Assembly (NCBI RefSeq): GCF_900111115.1
Contig: NZ_FOGD01000002.1
Span: 248,001 to 312,000 of the forward strand
Source of the DNA: Giesbergeria anulus
GTDB taxonomy: Bacteria > Pseudomonadota > Gammaproteobacteria > Burkholderiales > Burkholderiaceae_C
DNA length: 64,000 nucleotides
Direction of reading: 5' to 3'
Below, in pieces: positions 8,157 through 15,853 of the stretch; position 1 is the stretch's first letter; each line of letters starts with the position of its first letter. A model generated the notes under the pieces. That model saw nothing but the letters and a program-made list of their open reading frames with translations. It was not told the origin of the DNA and did not search any database. The position numbers were made by a program, and so were the translations under genes.

Positions 8157-9118
8157 GCCACACCATGACGGACACATTGCAACCGGGGGTTGCAAGCGTC
8201 CCCACCCGGTCATCCATCCCCGACCACTTGCGCGCCCAAGTGCTAACGCTGCGCCGTACACAATCGGCCAAGGCGGTATCTCAAACCCTTGGAATCCCCC
8301 TCGGCACCGTCAAGGCCATCAGTAGCCGATCAGGTATCACACGGGACAATGCCAACCTGCGCGAGTTCTTCAAGCTGCCCGACCCGGTAGCTAGCCGTTG
8401 CACCGACCTACAACCCCCGGTTGCACCGCCCCAGCCCGTAGCCGTCACAGGTGATAAGGACTTAGATGCGGTGCTGTGGTTGCGCCAAGTGGTGCAGACG
8501 GGTGATGCTGGCTTGATAGCCAAAGCCATGCAAGCAGCCGAGCGCATCCAGACCCCAGAGAAAGAGTTGGAAAACCGCTATGGCAACTACCTGATGCGCG
8601 TATCTGGTGGCAACACCATGAAAGCCGTCTTTGGCAGCATAGGCTTTGCCAATATCAAGGGACTGGCCGACCGCACACTGGACGAGCAGGCCCGCCGCCG
8701 TGAGGCACTGTCCCGCTTTGGCAGTCAAGATGCGGTGTTTGCCACCTTGCCCCAAGAACAGTTTTGCCTAGATGCGCTGGCGTTGGTGCCCAAGCAGGAG
8801 GGTATTTGGTCGTTCGACAAGGCCCAAGCCGCTGCTGCCTTTGCTACCCAGACCGATCTAGCACCGCACACCTTGGCCGACTGCCTTCACGAACTTGGAT
8901 TCTGGAATCAGTTGTACCGCTTGCGCGATGGCTGGGGTACTGGTTGCGGCGATGGCCCCGCTGAAGTCAACGTCAGAGAGGGCTACCTGTTTCACTGCAT
9001 GGGCCAGATCCGACCCAAGAGCAGAGAGGAAGCCAAATCGGTGCTGCGCTACTTGGCCGACCACGAGCGCATGGACAGGGAAGGCATCGATGCCATCTTG
9101 AACAACCTGATTGGATGA
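8153..9118 (+). CDS. Hypothetical protein with N-terminal helix-turn-helix
   Basis: A 321-residue protein. Residues about 24-60 (DHLRAQVLTLRRTQSAKAVS then TLGIPLGTVKAISSR) look like a helix-turn-helix of the resolvase/sigma-70 region 4 type. The rest is helical, with no family I can name. The start overlaps the upstream stop by 4 bp, and the stop overlaps the next start by 4 bp. As the penultimate gene of the coupled operon it may be a DNA-binding partner of the replication protein. It directly precedes the array of short direct repeats, so it is one candidate binder of that array; this is inference only. Confidence 0.6.
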   Translation: MSHTMTDTLQPGVASVPTRSSIPDHLRAQVLTLRRTQSAKAVSQTLGIPLGTVKAISSRSGITRDNANLREFFKLPDPVASRCTDLQPPVAPPQPVAVTGDKDLDAVLWLRQVVQTGDAGLIAKAMQAAERIQTPEKELENRYGNYLMRVSGGNTMKAVFGSIGFANIKGLADRTLDEQARRREALSRFGSQDAVFATLPQEQFCLDALALVPKQEGIWSFDKAQAAAAFATQTDLAPHTLADCLHELGFWNQLYRLRDGWGTGCGDGPAEVNVREGYLFHCMGQIRPKSREEAKSVLRYLADHERMDREGIDAILNNLIG

Positions 9119-9408
9119 CCCCCCCGGTTGCAATACTCAATCCCAGCCCGGCCACTGCGCCGAGTTTTTTGTTGCTGGCTCTGCTGGTATCCAGCGCGGT
9201 ATCCACGGAATTGAGTGTTGGCAGGTTGGTTACCAAGCTAGTTACCAGCCAAACAAGTGCTTTGCGAGCTGTAACAGATGCCCGTGTAACAGGGGTCGTA
9301 ACAGCTGGGACAGTGTTTCCAAAGCAGGTTTCGACGGAAACAGGCATTTTCGAGCTGGTACGCAAGATCACAGTACGCAGGCAGGTACGCACGGAAAAGG
9401 CCATCTAG
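9115..9408 (+). CDS. Short repeat-derived open frame, hypothetical
   Basis: A 97-residue frame coupled by ATGA to the gene before it. After about 20 hydrophobic residues it is made of Val-Ser, Val-Thr and Val-Arg pairs four or five residues apart (VSSAVSTE, LVTKLVTS, VRRQVRTE), because the frame runs through the 7-mer array at 9186-9390. Within one set the codons are identical, while between sets the same amino-acid pair uses other codons. This suggests selection on DNA rather than protein. It may be translated, but it could equally be a by-product of the array. Confidence 0.4.
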   Translation: MTPPVAILNPSPATAPSFLLLALLVSSAVSTELSVGRLVTKLVTSQTSALRAVTDARVTGVVTAGTVFPKQVSTETGIFELVRKITVRRQVRTEKAI

Positions 9409-9690
9409 TCGTGCGTACTTTCTAGTTAGCATGATGCTGGTTAGCGTCGTGGTTAGCATGCAAACAACGGAACCCGTAGGCGAACCCCTGCAGTGCAAGA
9501 CTCATGCTTGGTATCCAAGGTGGTATCCACAGAATTGAGCGTTTGCAGGGTGGTTACAGCGCAATGGTTACCAGCCAAAGCTACATATTTGGAGCCGGTT
9601 TCCAAAGCGTGTTTCCAAGCTAGTTTCCAAGGAATTGGGCATTAGCGCATAGGTGTGCAAAATGAGGTACGCAGCGTGGTACGCACGGAA
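9186..9690 (+). repeat. Duplicated array of variable-core 7-mer direct repeats (iteron-like)
   Basis: All elements read in the same direction. Sets, with start positions, are: GGTATCC 9186, 9198; (A/G)GTTACC 9228, 9240; (T/C)GTAACA 9270, 9285, 9297; GTTTC-type 9314, 9327; (G/A)GTACGC 9357, 9372, 9384; (A/G)GTTAGC 9424, 9439, 9451; (G/C)GAACCC 9469, 9481; then GGTATCC 9510, 9522; GGTTAC(A/C) 9552, 9566; (G/T/A)GTTTCC 9597, 9610, 9622; GGTACGC 9666, 9678. Spacing is mostly 12 bp, sometimes 13-15. Many sets end in a tail like ACGGAATTG. The second block repeats the set order ATC, TAC, TTC, ACG of the first. A lone GGTATCC is at 9754. The region 9409-9802 holds no other gene that I can support. 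Confidence 0.85.
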
Positions 9691-9802
9691 ATGGGACTTT
9701 TGGGATGCGTACTAGACATGATGATCAAGTCCGGCCAACCAGAGCGTGTCGAGGGTATCCGTTGCTGTGAATTGTCCAAGCGGCCCGCGATAACTGCTTT
9801 AG

Positions 9803-12800
9803 TCAGTCTTTCTTGGCAGTCGTTCTAATCCGCTGGTACACAGCACGCATGAGGTGACTAGCAGCAACATTTCTGAAATCGTTGTCGTTCATCAAACGCA
9901 TGAAGATTTCTTCGTTGCCATCCATGCGCTCAATGAACAGGTCTTCAAGCTGCTTGTTGAATACTGGCTCGAAGTTTTCTATGCTGTTGGCCATAACGGC
10001 ATGGCGCAGCTGTTCATTGGCGACGGCTGTTTCACGAATTTGATCAAAGAAGAGCTGATCGGCAGGGGTGAACTCAGTTCCAAAGCGCTCATTGAGCTTG
10101 CCAACCAAGGTTGAAAGCTGCACATCCTGATCAGCTTGGCCTGTACCCACATCCGTCGGGCCTTTAAGCGCATCCGCTTCGCCCGCCTTGAGATCAATTG
10201 CACCCTCGCTGATTTTTTGCAGACGGTAGTATTTGAGCTCGACTTCATCATCGACCCGCACCGTTCGGTTGTCCAAAGTACGCGGCAACTTGGTCAGTAA
10301 GAAACGGGCGTAGGTGTACAGCTTCTCATGATCGGAGTCCTGATAAGGCACGATCTGAGAAACAAAGCTGTATAGATTGCGGAAGCTGACCAGCTGCCCT
10401 TTGAACAGGTTTTGATCTTCTTCCCCAAGCTTCTTGAATCGTTCAATTGCCAGATCAAGCAGGCCATTCAATTTTTTGTGCTCACCACCGGTGGGGTTCA
10501 GGCGATTGCGAAACCAAATTTCGCACCAATCGCTGATCTCTGCCTCGGTGTAAATCTTCCAACCAGCCAGTGTATGTGCCAGCGTGTTGAGCTGTTGTGG
10601 ATCGGTGTCGTCGCCCTTTTCTGTCCTCTGGTAATAGGGTTTGAAGGCAGCGTAGATGTCTGCAGGCTCATTGACAAAATCGAGGACGAAAGTGTCCGTT
10701 TTGCCGCGTGTCGTGCGATTCAGGCGCGACAGCGTCTGCACCGCCTGAATGCCGGACAAATGCTTATCGACGTACATGCTGTGCAACAGTGGCTGGTCAA
10801 AGCCGGTCTGGTACTTGTCAGCCACCAGCAAGACTTGGTATTCCTCGGTGTTGAACTTTTCCGGCAGCTCAGATTCCTTGATGCCGTTGTTCATGCCCAC
10901 TTCGGTGAACTTCTTGTCAACGAACTCTTTGAGGGTGATTTCGCCAGAGAAGGCCACCAATGATTTCACATCGGTGTAAGCCTTGTCTTTGATGTATTTG
11001 TCGAACCCCAGCTTATAGCGCACAGCATGTTCACGCGACCCAGTCACTATCATCGCTTTGGCCCGGCCACCAATCTTGTGGCGGGTATGGGTGCGGAAGT
11101 GTTCAACGATCACTTCGACTTTCTGCGCGATCTCATAATCGTGAAACTCAACGAACCGTGCGAGTGCGCGGGCAGCTTTGCGGCGCGGCACTTCTGGATC
11201 TTCCTCGACCTGCTGGATTAGGTGGTAGTAGCGCTTGTAGCAGGTGTAGTGCTTTAGCACATCGTGAATAAAGCCTTCATCAATGGCCTGCTGCATGCTG
11301 TAGTGGTGGAACGGCGCTTTACCATCGGGGCCGGGCTCATTGAAAACAGCCAGAGTCTTGAACTTGGGCGTTGCCGTAAAAGCAAAGAAACTCAAATTGG
11401 GCTGTTTGGCGCGCTTGAGCTGTTCACGCAACAGCCCCTTCTTCGCCTCTTCGCTCAAGGCATCATCGTCCATATCCAGCAACTGCTCGGCAATAGCGGA
11501 TTCAATACCATCTTTATTCAGGATCTTGCGCAACTCCATCGCTGTTTCGCCGCTCTGCGAGCTGTGCGCTTCATCCACGATGACTGCGAAACGCTTGCCC
11601 GCTGTCGAGATGGCGACCGCTTTGCCGTTGGCCTCCATCGTGCGAATGGCTTGAGTGATGAAAGGAAACTTCTGGATGGTGGAAATGATGATCGGCACGC
11701 CATCGGCCAGCGCCTTCGCCAATTGCTGTGTGTTTTCGTCGATCTTCTGCACCACACCGAGCTTGTGCTCAAACTGGAAGATCGTGTCTTGCAGCTGTTG
11801 ATCCAGTACACGCCGGTCAGTGATAACCACCACCGAATGAAAAATCTTGTCATTTTTGGCGTTGTGCAGACAGGATAGCCGGTGCGCCAACCAAGCAATA
11901 GAGTTTGATTTTCCAGAACCAGCAGAATGCTGGATCAAGTAGTTGTGTCCCGAACCATACGCCTGCGCGTGGCCGGTCAGTGCCCGTACTGCGTCTAGCT
12001 GGTGGTAGCGCGGGAAGATCATCGACTCTTTGCGGTGGCGCTTGATACCCTTCTCGGTAACGATGGTTTTTTCTTCGATGTCCAGATGGATGAACCGAGC
12101 CAAAATGTCCATCAAGCTGTCACGGATCAACACCTTGTGCCAAAGGTAGGTGGTACGCACATCACCCGCTGCTGGCGGGTTGCCCGCGCCGTGGTCATGG
12201 CCCAAGTTGAAGGGCAGAAAGAATGTGTCTTTGCCTTCCAGCCTAGTCGTCATGAACACCAACTCGGTATCCACTGCAAAATGCACTAGGCAACGCTGCT
12301 TGAAGGCAAACAGCAGCTCCTTGGGATCACGCTCAAAGCGATACTGGTACTTGGCGTTCTCCACGTTCCACCGCGTGGCCGACATTGGGTTCTTTAGCTC
12401 CAATGTGGCCACGGGCAGGCCATTGACAGCTAGCACTATGTCCGGAATGGCCCCGCTTTTGGTCTTGACCTGCCGCACGATGGTCAGGCGGTTGTGATCG
12501 TAACGCTTGGTACTCGCAGGATCTAGCCCGGTATTGGGCGCAAAGTAGGCCAGCCGCACTGTCTTGCCCACGCACTTGAAACCCTCACGCAAGATCGCTA
12601 AAGCTCCTTTGGCAGCAAGCTCCTTTACCAAATTATCCAGCAGCATCGCGGGTGCTTTGGCTGCATCAAGCTGGGTCAGGCGCGTCCAGATCTTGGGCTG
12701 GGTCTTCTGCACAAAGGTGACGACATCTGCCGGAAACAGCGCGGTTTCCGGGTCGTAGGTGTTGGGATCACCTTTTTCATACCCACCGCTACTGATTAGC

Positions 12801-12841
12801 GCGTGCTCAATGTCGTTTTCAAAGTCGATTTCTTTGTGCAT
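9803..12841 (-). CDS. hsdR: Type I restriction endonuclease, HsdR subunit
   Basis: Motor and nuclease subunit of a type I restriction-modification complex: it translocates DNA and cleaves unmodified DNA. About 1012 residues, the usual size. The N-terminal PD-(D/E)xK nuclease shows D134 then E148-L-K150 (TLELKNP). Superfamily II helicase motifs follow: Walker A HSAGSGKS (about 305-312), DEAH in IVDEAHSSQSGE, and FAFTATP. The ATG at 12841 has AAGGGA 7 bases upstream and is preferred over the ATG at 12856. It is the last gene of the minus-strand hsd locus, 178 bp after the AlbA_2 gene. All nuclease and helicase residues appear intact. Confidence 0.95.
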   Translation of the reverse strand: MHKEIDFENDIEHALISSGGYEKGDPNTYDPETALFPADVVTFVQKTQPKIWTRLTQLDAAKAPAMLLDNLVKELAAKGALAILREGFKCVGKTVRLAYFAPNTGLDPASTKRYDHNRLTIVRQVKTKSGAIPDIVLAVNGLPVATLELKNPMSATRWNVENAKYQYRFERDPKELLFAFKQRCLVHFAVDTELVFMTTRLEGKDTFFLPFNLGHDHGAGNPPAAGDVRTTYLWHKVLIRDSLMDILARFIHLDIEEKTIVTEKGIKRHRKESMIFPRYHQLDAVRALTGHAQAYGSGHNYLIQHSAGSGKSNSIAWLAHRLSCLHNAKNDKIFHSVVVITDRRVLDQQLQDTIFQFEHKLGVVQKIDENTQQLAKALADGVPIIISTIQKFPFITQAIRTMEANGKAVAISTAGKRFAVIVDEAHSSQSGETAMELRKILNKDGIESAIAEQLLDMDDDALSEEAKKGLLREQLKRAKQPNLSFFAFTATPKFKTLAVFNEPGPDGKAPFHHYSMQQAIDEGFIHDVLKHYTCYKRYYHLIQQVEEDPEVPRRKAARALARFVEFHDYEIAQKVEVIVEHFRTHTRHKIGGRAKAMIVTGSREHAVRYKLGFDKYIKDKAYTDVKSLVAFSGEITLKEFVDKKFTEVGMNNGIKESELPEKFNTEEYQVLLVADKYQTGFDQPLLHSMYVDKHLSGIQAVQTLSRLNRTTRGKTDTFVLDFVNEPADIYAAFKPYYQRTEKGDDTDPQQLNTLAHTLAGWKIYTEAEISDWCEIWFRNRLNPTGGEHKKLNGLLDLAIERFKKLGEEDQNLFKGQLVSFRNLYSFVSQIVPYQDSDHEKLYTYARFLLTKLPRTLDNRTVRVDDEVELKYYRLQKISEGAIDLKAGEADALKGPTDVGTGQADQDVQLSTLVGKLNERFGTEFTPADQLFFDQIRETAVANEQLRHAVMANSIENFEPVFNKQLEDLFIERMDGNEEIFMRLMNDNDFRNVAASHLMRAVYQRIRTTAKKD

Positions 12842-13019
12842 ACCTATCCCTTCCATGCCGTACCGAGGCTATCGCGAGACACATTCACCCTCAACATCTT
12901 TACCGATGCGTTCAGAGTCAAAAAAGAAATTATCTATAAGTCCATGATTTACAAGAGTTTTTTAAAGTTTCAAAGAGCAGCCGACGGTACCCAATCAAAT
13001 AGCGGTCAAATAAGAAACA

Positions 13020-14486
13020 TCAGGCCCAGAACGGCACGTACTTGGCATGCCGCCGTCCTTGGTCTGGGTCAAACGGCTTGACCAACCCTTGCGCAACCGC
13101 CTCCTTCATCACCCGACTCACCATCGCACTGTTCTCGGCGGCAATCCCAAACCGTTCGCGCAGACTGGCATTGGTCATCGGGTCGCGTTGCACATAGCGC
13201 AAGCAAGCATGCAGATAACACGCACGAACCCGGTCGCGACTGTCCATCTCTTTGTAGGCCGTGTGTGCAAACAGCACCGCACGGGTTGACCCTTCCGGCG
13301 TTTCAAAGCTTGGTGCGGGGAGTTGGTAGAACTCAGTTTCGGCAACCACCTTGTCCACACCACTACCGCGCTCTTCGCAAATGCCGACCCGCCGCATCAG
13401 CGATGCCAACTGCTCGTTGCGTGAGCGCGGCGGACTGTCCAGAAATCGTTGCGTATTCACCAGCGGCAGTCCAGGGTTGGTGATTTCCATCCGGTCAGCA
13501 AACACCTCCACCATAGGGCCAGCACCAGTGACAGAGAAATCCTGATGAATTAGTGCGTTGGCCACCAGCTCACGCACCGCAAGATCGGGATACATCGGCA
13601 CCTCACGGCGCAAGGCTTTGCCGATGACCTCATTGCGGGGTAGCAAGGCGTTGACATAGTCCATCAACCCGGCAAATCCGCTGGCATAGCCTTTGCGGCC
13701 CTCCTGCTCACGCAGCGTTTTGATGCGTCCCTTGCCTTCGTAGACGACCACGCGCACCGCCTTGCGGGCCAATCCCCAAAATCGATGCAAATCCTTGGCA
13801 AACAAAATGGCACCTAGGTTGGTCACACCCCAAAGAGCCGCCGCATTTCGAACCAACAAACGATCTTCCTCAAGCCGCGCCAACAAGGCGGCTCTGTCCT
13901 CGGGTAAAGGCAGCTTTAGCAAGTCGAAGTAAGCGGGGTAGTCCAGCAAGGCCAAGGCATCAGAGCCTGACAAATTGTCTATCGCCAACTGCACCTCAAA
14001 GGGCGTGCTATCAAAGCGCCGCCACAGCTCACGCTCCAGTTCCGGATAGTCCTTCAGTGGCTTTTTGTTGCTGCCTACACGCACCCATTCTTTACCAGCA
14101 AACAGCGTGGGCTTGCCCGAAGCCGCTGGAATTTCCAACAATACCACTGGCTTGTCTTCCAGCTGCAAGGGCACAAAACGGAAATGCAAGCGCGGGCTGA
14201 GCATGCGCAGCAGCCAGCTTTCCAACTCTTCCCCGCCCTTGCGGGCCTTTGCCGGGGCGAAAGTGGTTCCTAGCACGGCATGGCTGTCGTTTTCTATGCC
14301 CCAGATCAGATAAGCATTGGCCTTGCCATCAAGCGCCGCCGCATTGGACAGCGCCGAAAGGTATTCACCGATAGTTTCGGGTTCGTCATTGTTGTGCTTG
14401 AACTCCAGCCATGATGTTTCAGCAGGCAATTTGCACAGTTCGCGCACCAGTCCAGCCCAGTAAGCCTGATCGCGGTCTACGGTCAT
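13020..14486 (-). CDS. AlbA_2/Schlafen-like ATP-binding protein embedded in the hsd locus
   Basis: A 488-residue protein. The N-terminal AlbA_2 (Schlafen AAA_4) domain is recognised from SWLEFKHNNDEPETIGEYLS and YLIWGIEND (about 25-75). A middle HATPase_c_4-like region contains RELVANALIHQDFS (about 308) and the EERGSGVDKV phrase (about 373). A winged-helix-like C-terminus follows. Such proteins are usually called putative transcriptional regulators, but they are repeatedly found between hsdS and hsdR, where a role in defence or in controlling restriction has been suggested. The start overlaps the hsdS stop by 4 bp, so it belongs to the operon. The exact function is unknown. Confidence 0.8.
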   Translation of the reverse strand: MTVDRDQAYWAGLVRELCKLPAETSWLEFKHNNDEPETIGEYLSALSNAAALDGKANAYLIWGIENDSHAVLGTTFAPAKARKGGEELESWLLRMLSPRLHFRFVPLQLEDKPVVLLEIPAASGKPTLFAGKEWVRVGSNKKPLKDYPELERELWRRFDSTPFEVQLAIDNLSGSDALALLDYPAYFDLLKLPLPEDRAALLARLEEDRLLVRNAAALWGVTNLGAILFAKDLHRFWGLARKAVRVVVYEGKGRIKTLREQEGRKGYASGFAGLMDYVNALLPRNEVIGKALRREVPMYPDLAVRELVANALIHQDFSVTGAGPMVEVFADRMEITNPGLPLVNTQRFLDSPPRSRNEQLASLMRRVGICEERGSGVDKVVAETEFYQLPAPSFETPEGSTRAVLFAHTAYKEMDSRDRVRACYLHACLRYVQRDPMTNASLRERFGIAAENSAMVSRVMKEAVAQGLVKPFDPDQGRRHAKYVPFWA

Positions 14487-15853
14487 GCGAATTCTTCCTG
14501 GATCTGTGCCTTCGCGGCAGATGCACTGGGCACTTGAAAGCCACGCACGTCGATTTTTCCGGTGACGGCATTAGTAATCAAAGCTGATCGGTACTCAATA
14601 AGGCGATCAATCACTAGACCAACTCGCTCCCGCTGCACATCAATGCTCTTTAGCTGAACAAGCAAGCGGGAAACAATTGACAATTGCTCGTTAATTGGTG
14701 GAACTGGGATGACGAGATTTGCGTATTTTTCAGCACTCACATTTTGAATTGTGGCTTGGATGAATACACTACTAAGCCATTGCCAGTAACAACTTGACTG
14801 GAGAAAAAGATATGCAAAATCTGGATTCATTGCATCTGACATCCTTGCGCGGATGAGATAACCTGCATAAGCTGCCATCCCCCAAGATGGCTTGTAAATA
14901 AATGACTTGCCCACCGTCGCACCACTACGGGCTAGAAGAATATCCCCATCGGAAAGTAAGTAATCATCCGCGATCTCTTGAGGTAAAGAACGAAACGTGT
15001 CCTCTCGAAGCGAGCCGTCATCATTGACGTCAGTAATTCGAATGTATCTTGGTAATTCAGGGTCAGTTAACTCTGCGGCCTCATTCGCGCCATATTTAAG
15101 TGGTTCACTGATGACAAATTTCAGGCGCTTTGCTTCCCAGTGCCTTGGAATATGGCCGAGCCAAGCTGCCTTCGAATCCTTCATCGGCACCGATGAATCA
15201 AGCCCCTTGGTGACGGCATGGCTGATAAGCGCCGTGCGCTTTTCGGCCAGCTTGTCGAGCAGTGCTTTTTTCTTGGCGATCAGGGCATCGATTTGTGCAG
15301 TTTTGAAATCGAGGAAACGGGCGATGGCTTTTTGTTCTTCCAGTGGTGGCTCTATGACCGGAATTCGAGCAAGGTCACTTGCATTGATGGCCGGGTAACT
15401 GACCCCTACCGAATTAGCCACCACATCGCCAACAAATCCATTGGACTGAAGTAGGTATCCAGCAAATCCAGAGAACAAGTTTTCTTTTGGTCGAACAACC
15501 GCAAAGCCGGTTGAAACGACCATATTTTCCGGAGGTTCGCAAACAGGGGCAATTGCCTTGAGATAAGTACGAACAGTCGAAACAATAATATCTCCATCTT
15601 TTACCTTGCGTCTAGCACGGGATGGAGACTTCTCGAAAGGCATCGCTTCTATTTTTTCGATCCCATTTACCAATGACACACTTGAAATATCGACGTACTT
15701 GATTTCCAAGTCGGGATCGGCTCTTTCATCAAGAGTCTCATCATTATGGGTGGCCACATTTTTCAGGCGTTTGAAGTCCCAGTGTTCTGGAATTTCCTTT
15801 AGCCAAGCGCAACGAGTCTGCTTGTATTTTCTGTAGGCCGGATAGTTTTCCAT
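14483..15853 (-). CDS. hsdS: Type I restriction-modification specificity subunit HsdS
   Basis: Determines the bipartite DNA target of the methylase and the nuclease. About 456 residues with two target-recognition domains (about 15-190 and 225-405), each followed by a conserved helical spacer: LEEQKAIARFLDFKTAQIDA (about 170) and NEQLSIVSRLLVQLKSIDVQ (about 385). Both TRDs begin with the typical W-L-x-I-P-x-H-W phrase. The ATG at 15853 overlaps the hsdM stop (TGATG); a GTG at 15856 is also possible. The target sequence cannot be read from the protein by eye. Confidence 0.93.
   Translation of the reverse strand: MENYPAYRKYKQTRCAWLKEIPEHWDFKRLKNVATHNDETLDERADPDLEIKYVDISSVSLVNGIEKIEAMPFEKSPSRARRKVKDGDIIVSTVRTYLKAIAPVCEPPENMVVSTGFAVVRPKENLFSGFAGYLLQSNGFVGDVVANSVGVSYPAINASDLARIPVIEPPLEEQKAIARFLDFKTAQIDALIAKKKALLDKLAEKRTALISHAVTKGLDSSVPMKDSKAAWLGHIPRHWEAKRLKFVISEPLKYGANEAAELTDPELPRYIRITDVNDDGSLREDTFRSLPQEIADDYLLSDGDILLARSGATVGKSFIYKPSWGMAAYAGYLIRARMSDAMNPDFAYLFLQSSCYWQWLSSVFIQATIQNVSAEKYANLVIPVPPINEQLSIVSRLLVQLKSIDVQRERVGLVIDRLIEYRSALITNAVTGKIDVRGFQVPSASAAKAQIQEEFA

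Noticed and set aside
9186-9690. CRISPR array
   Set aside because: The repeated units are only 7 bp, their core changes from set to set, and no cas genes are present.
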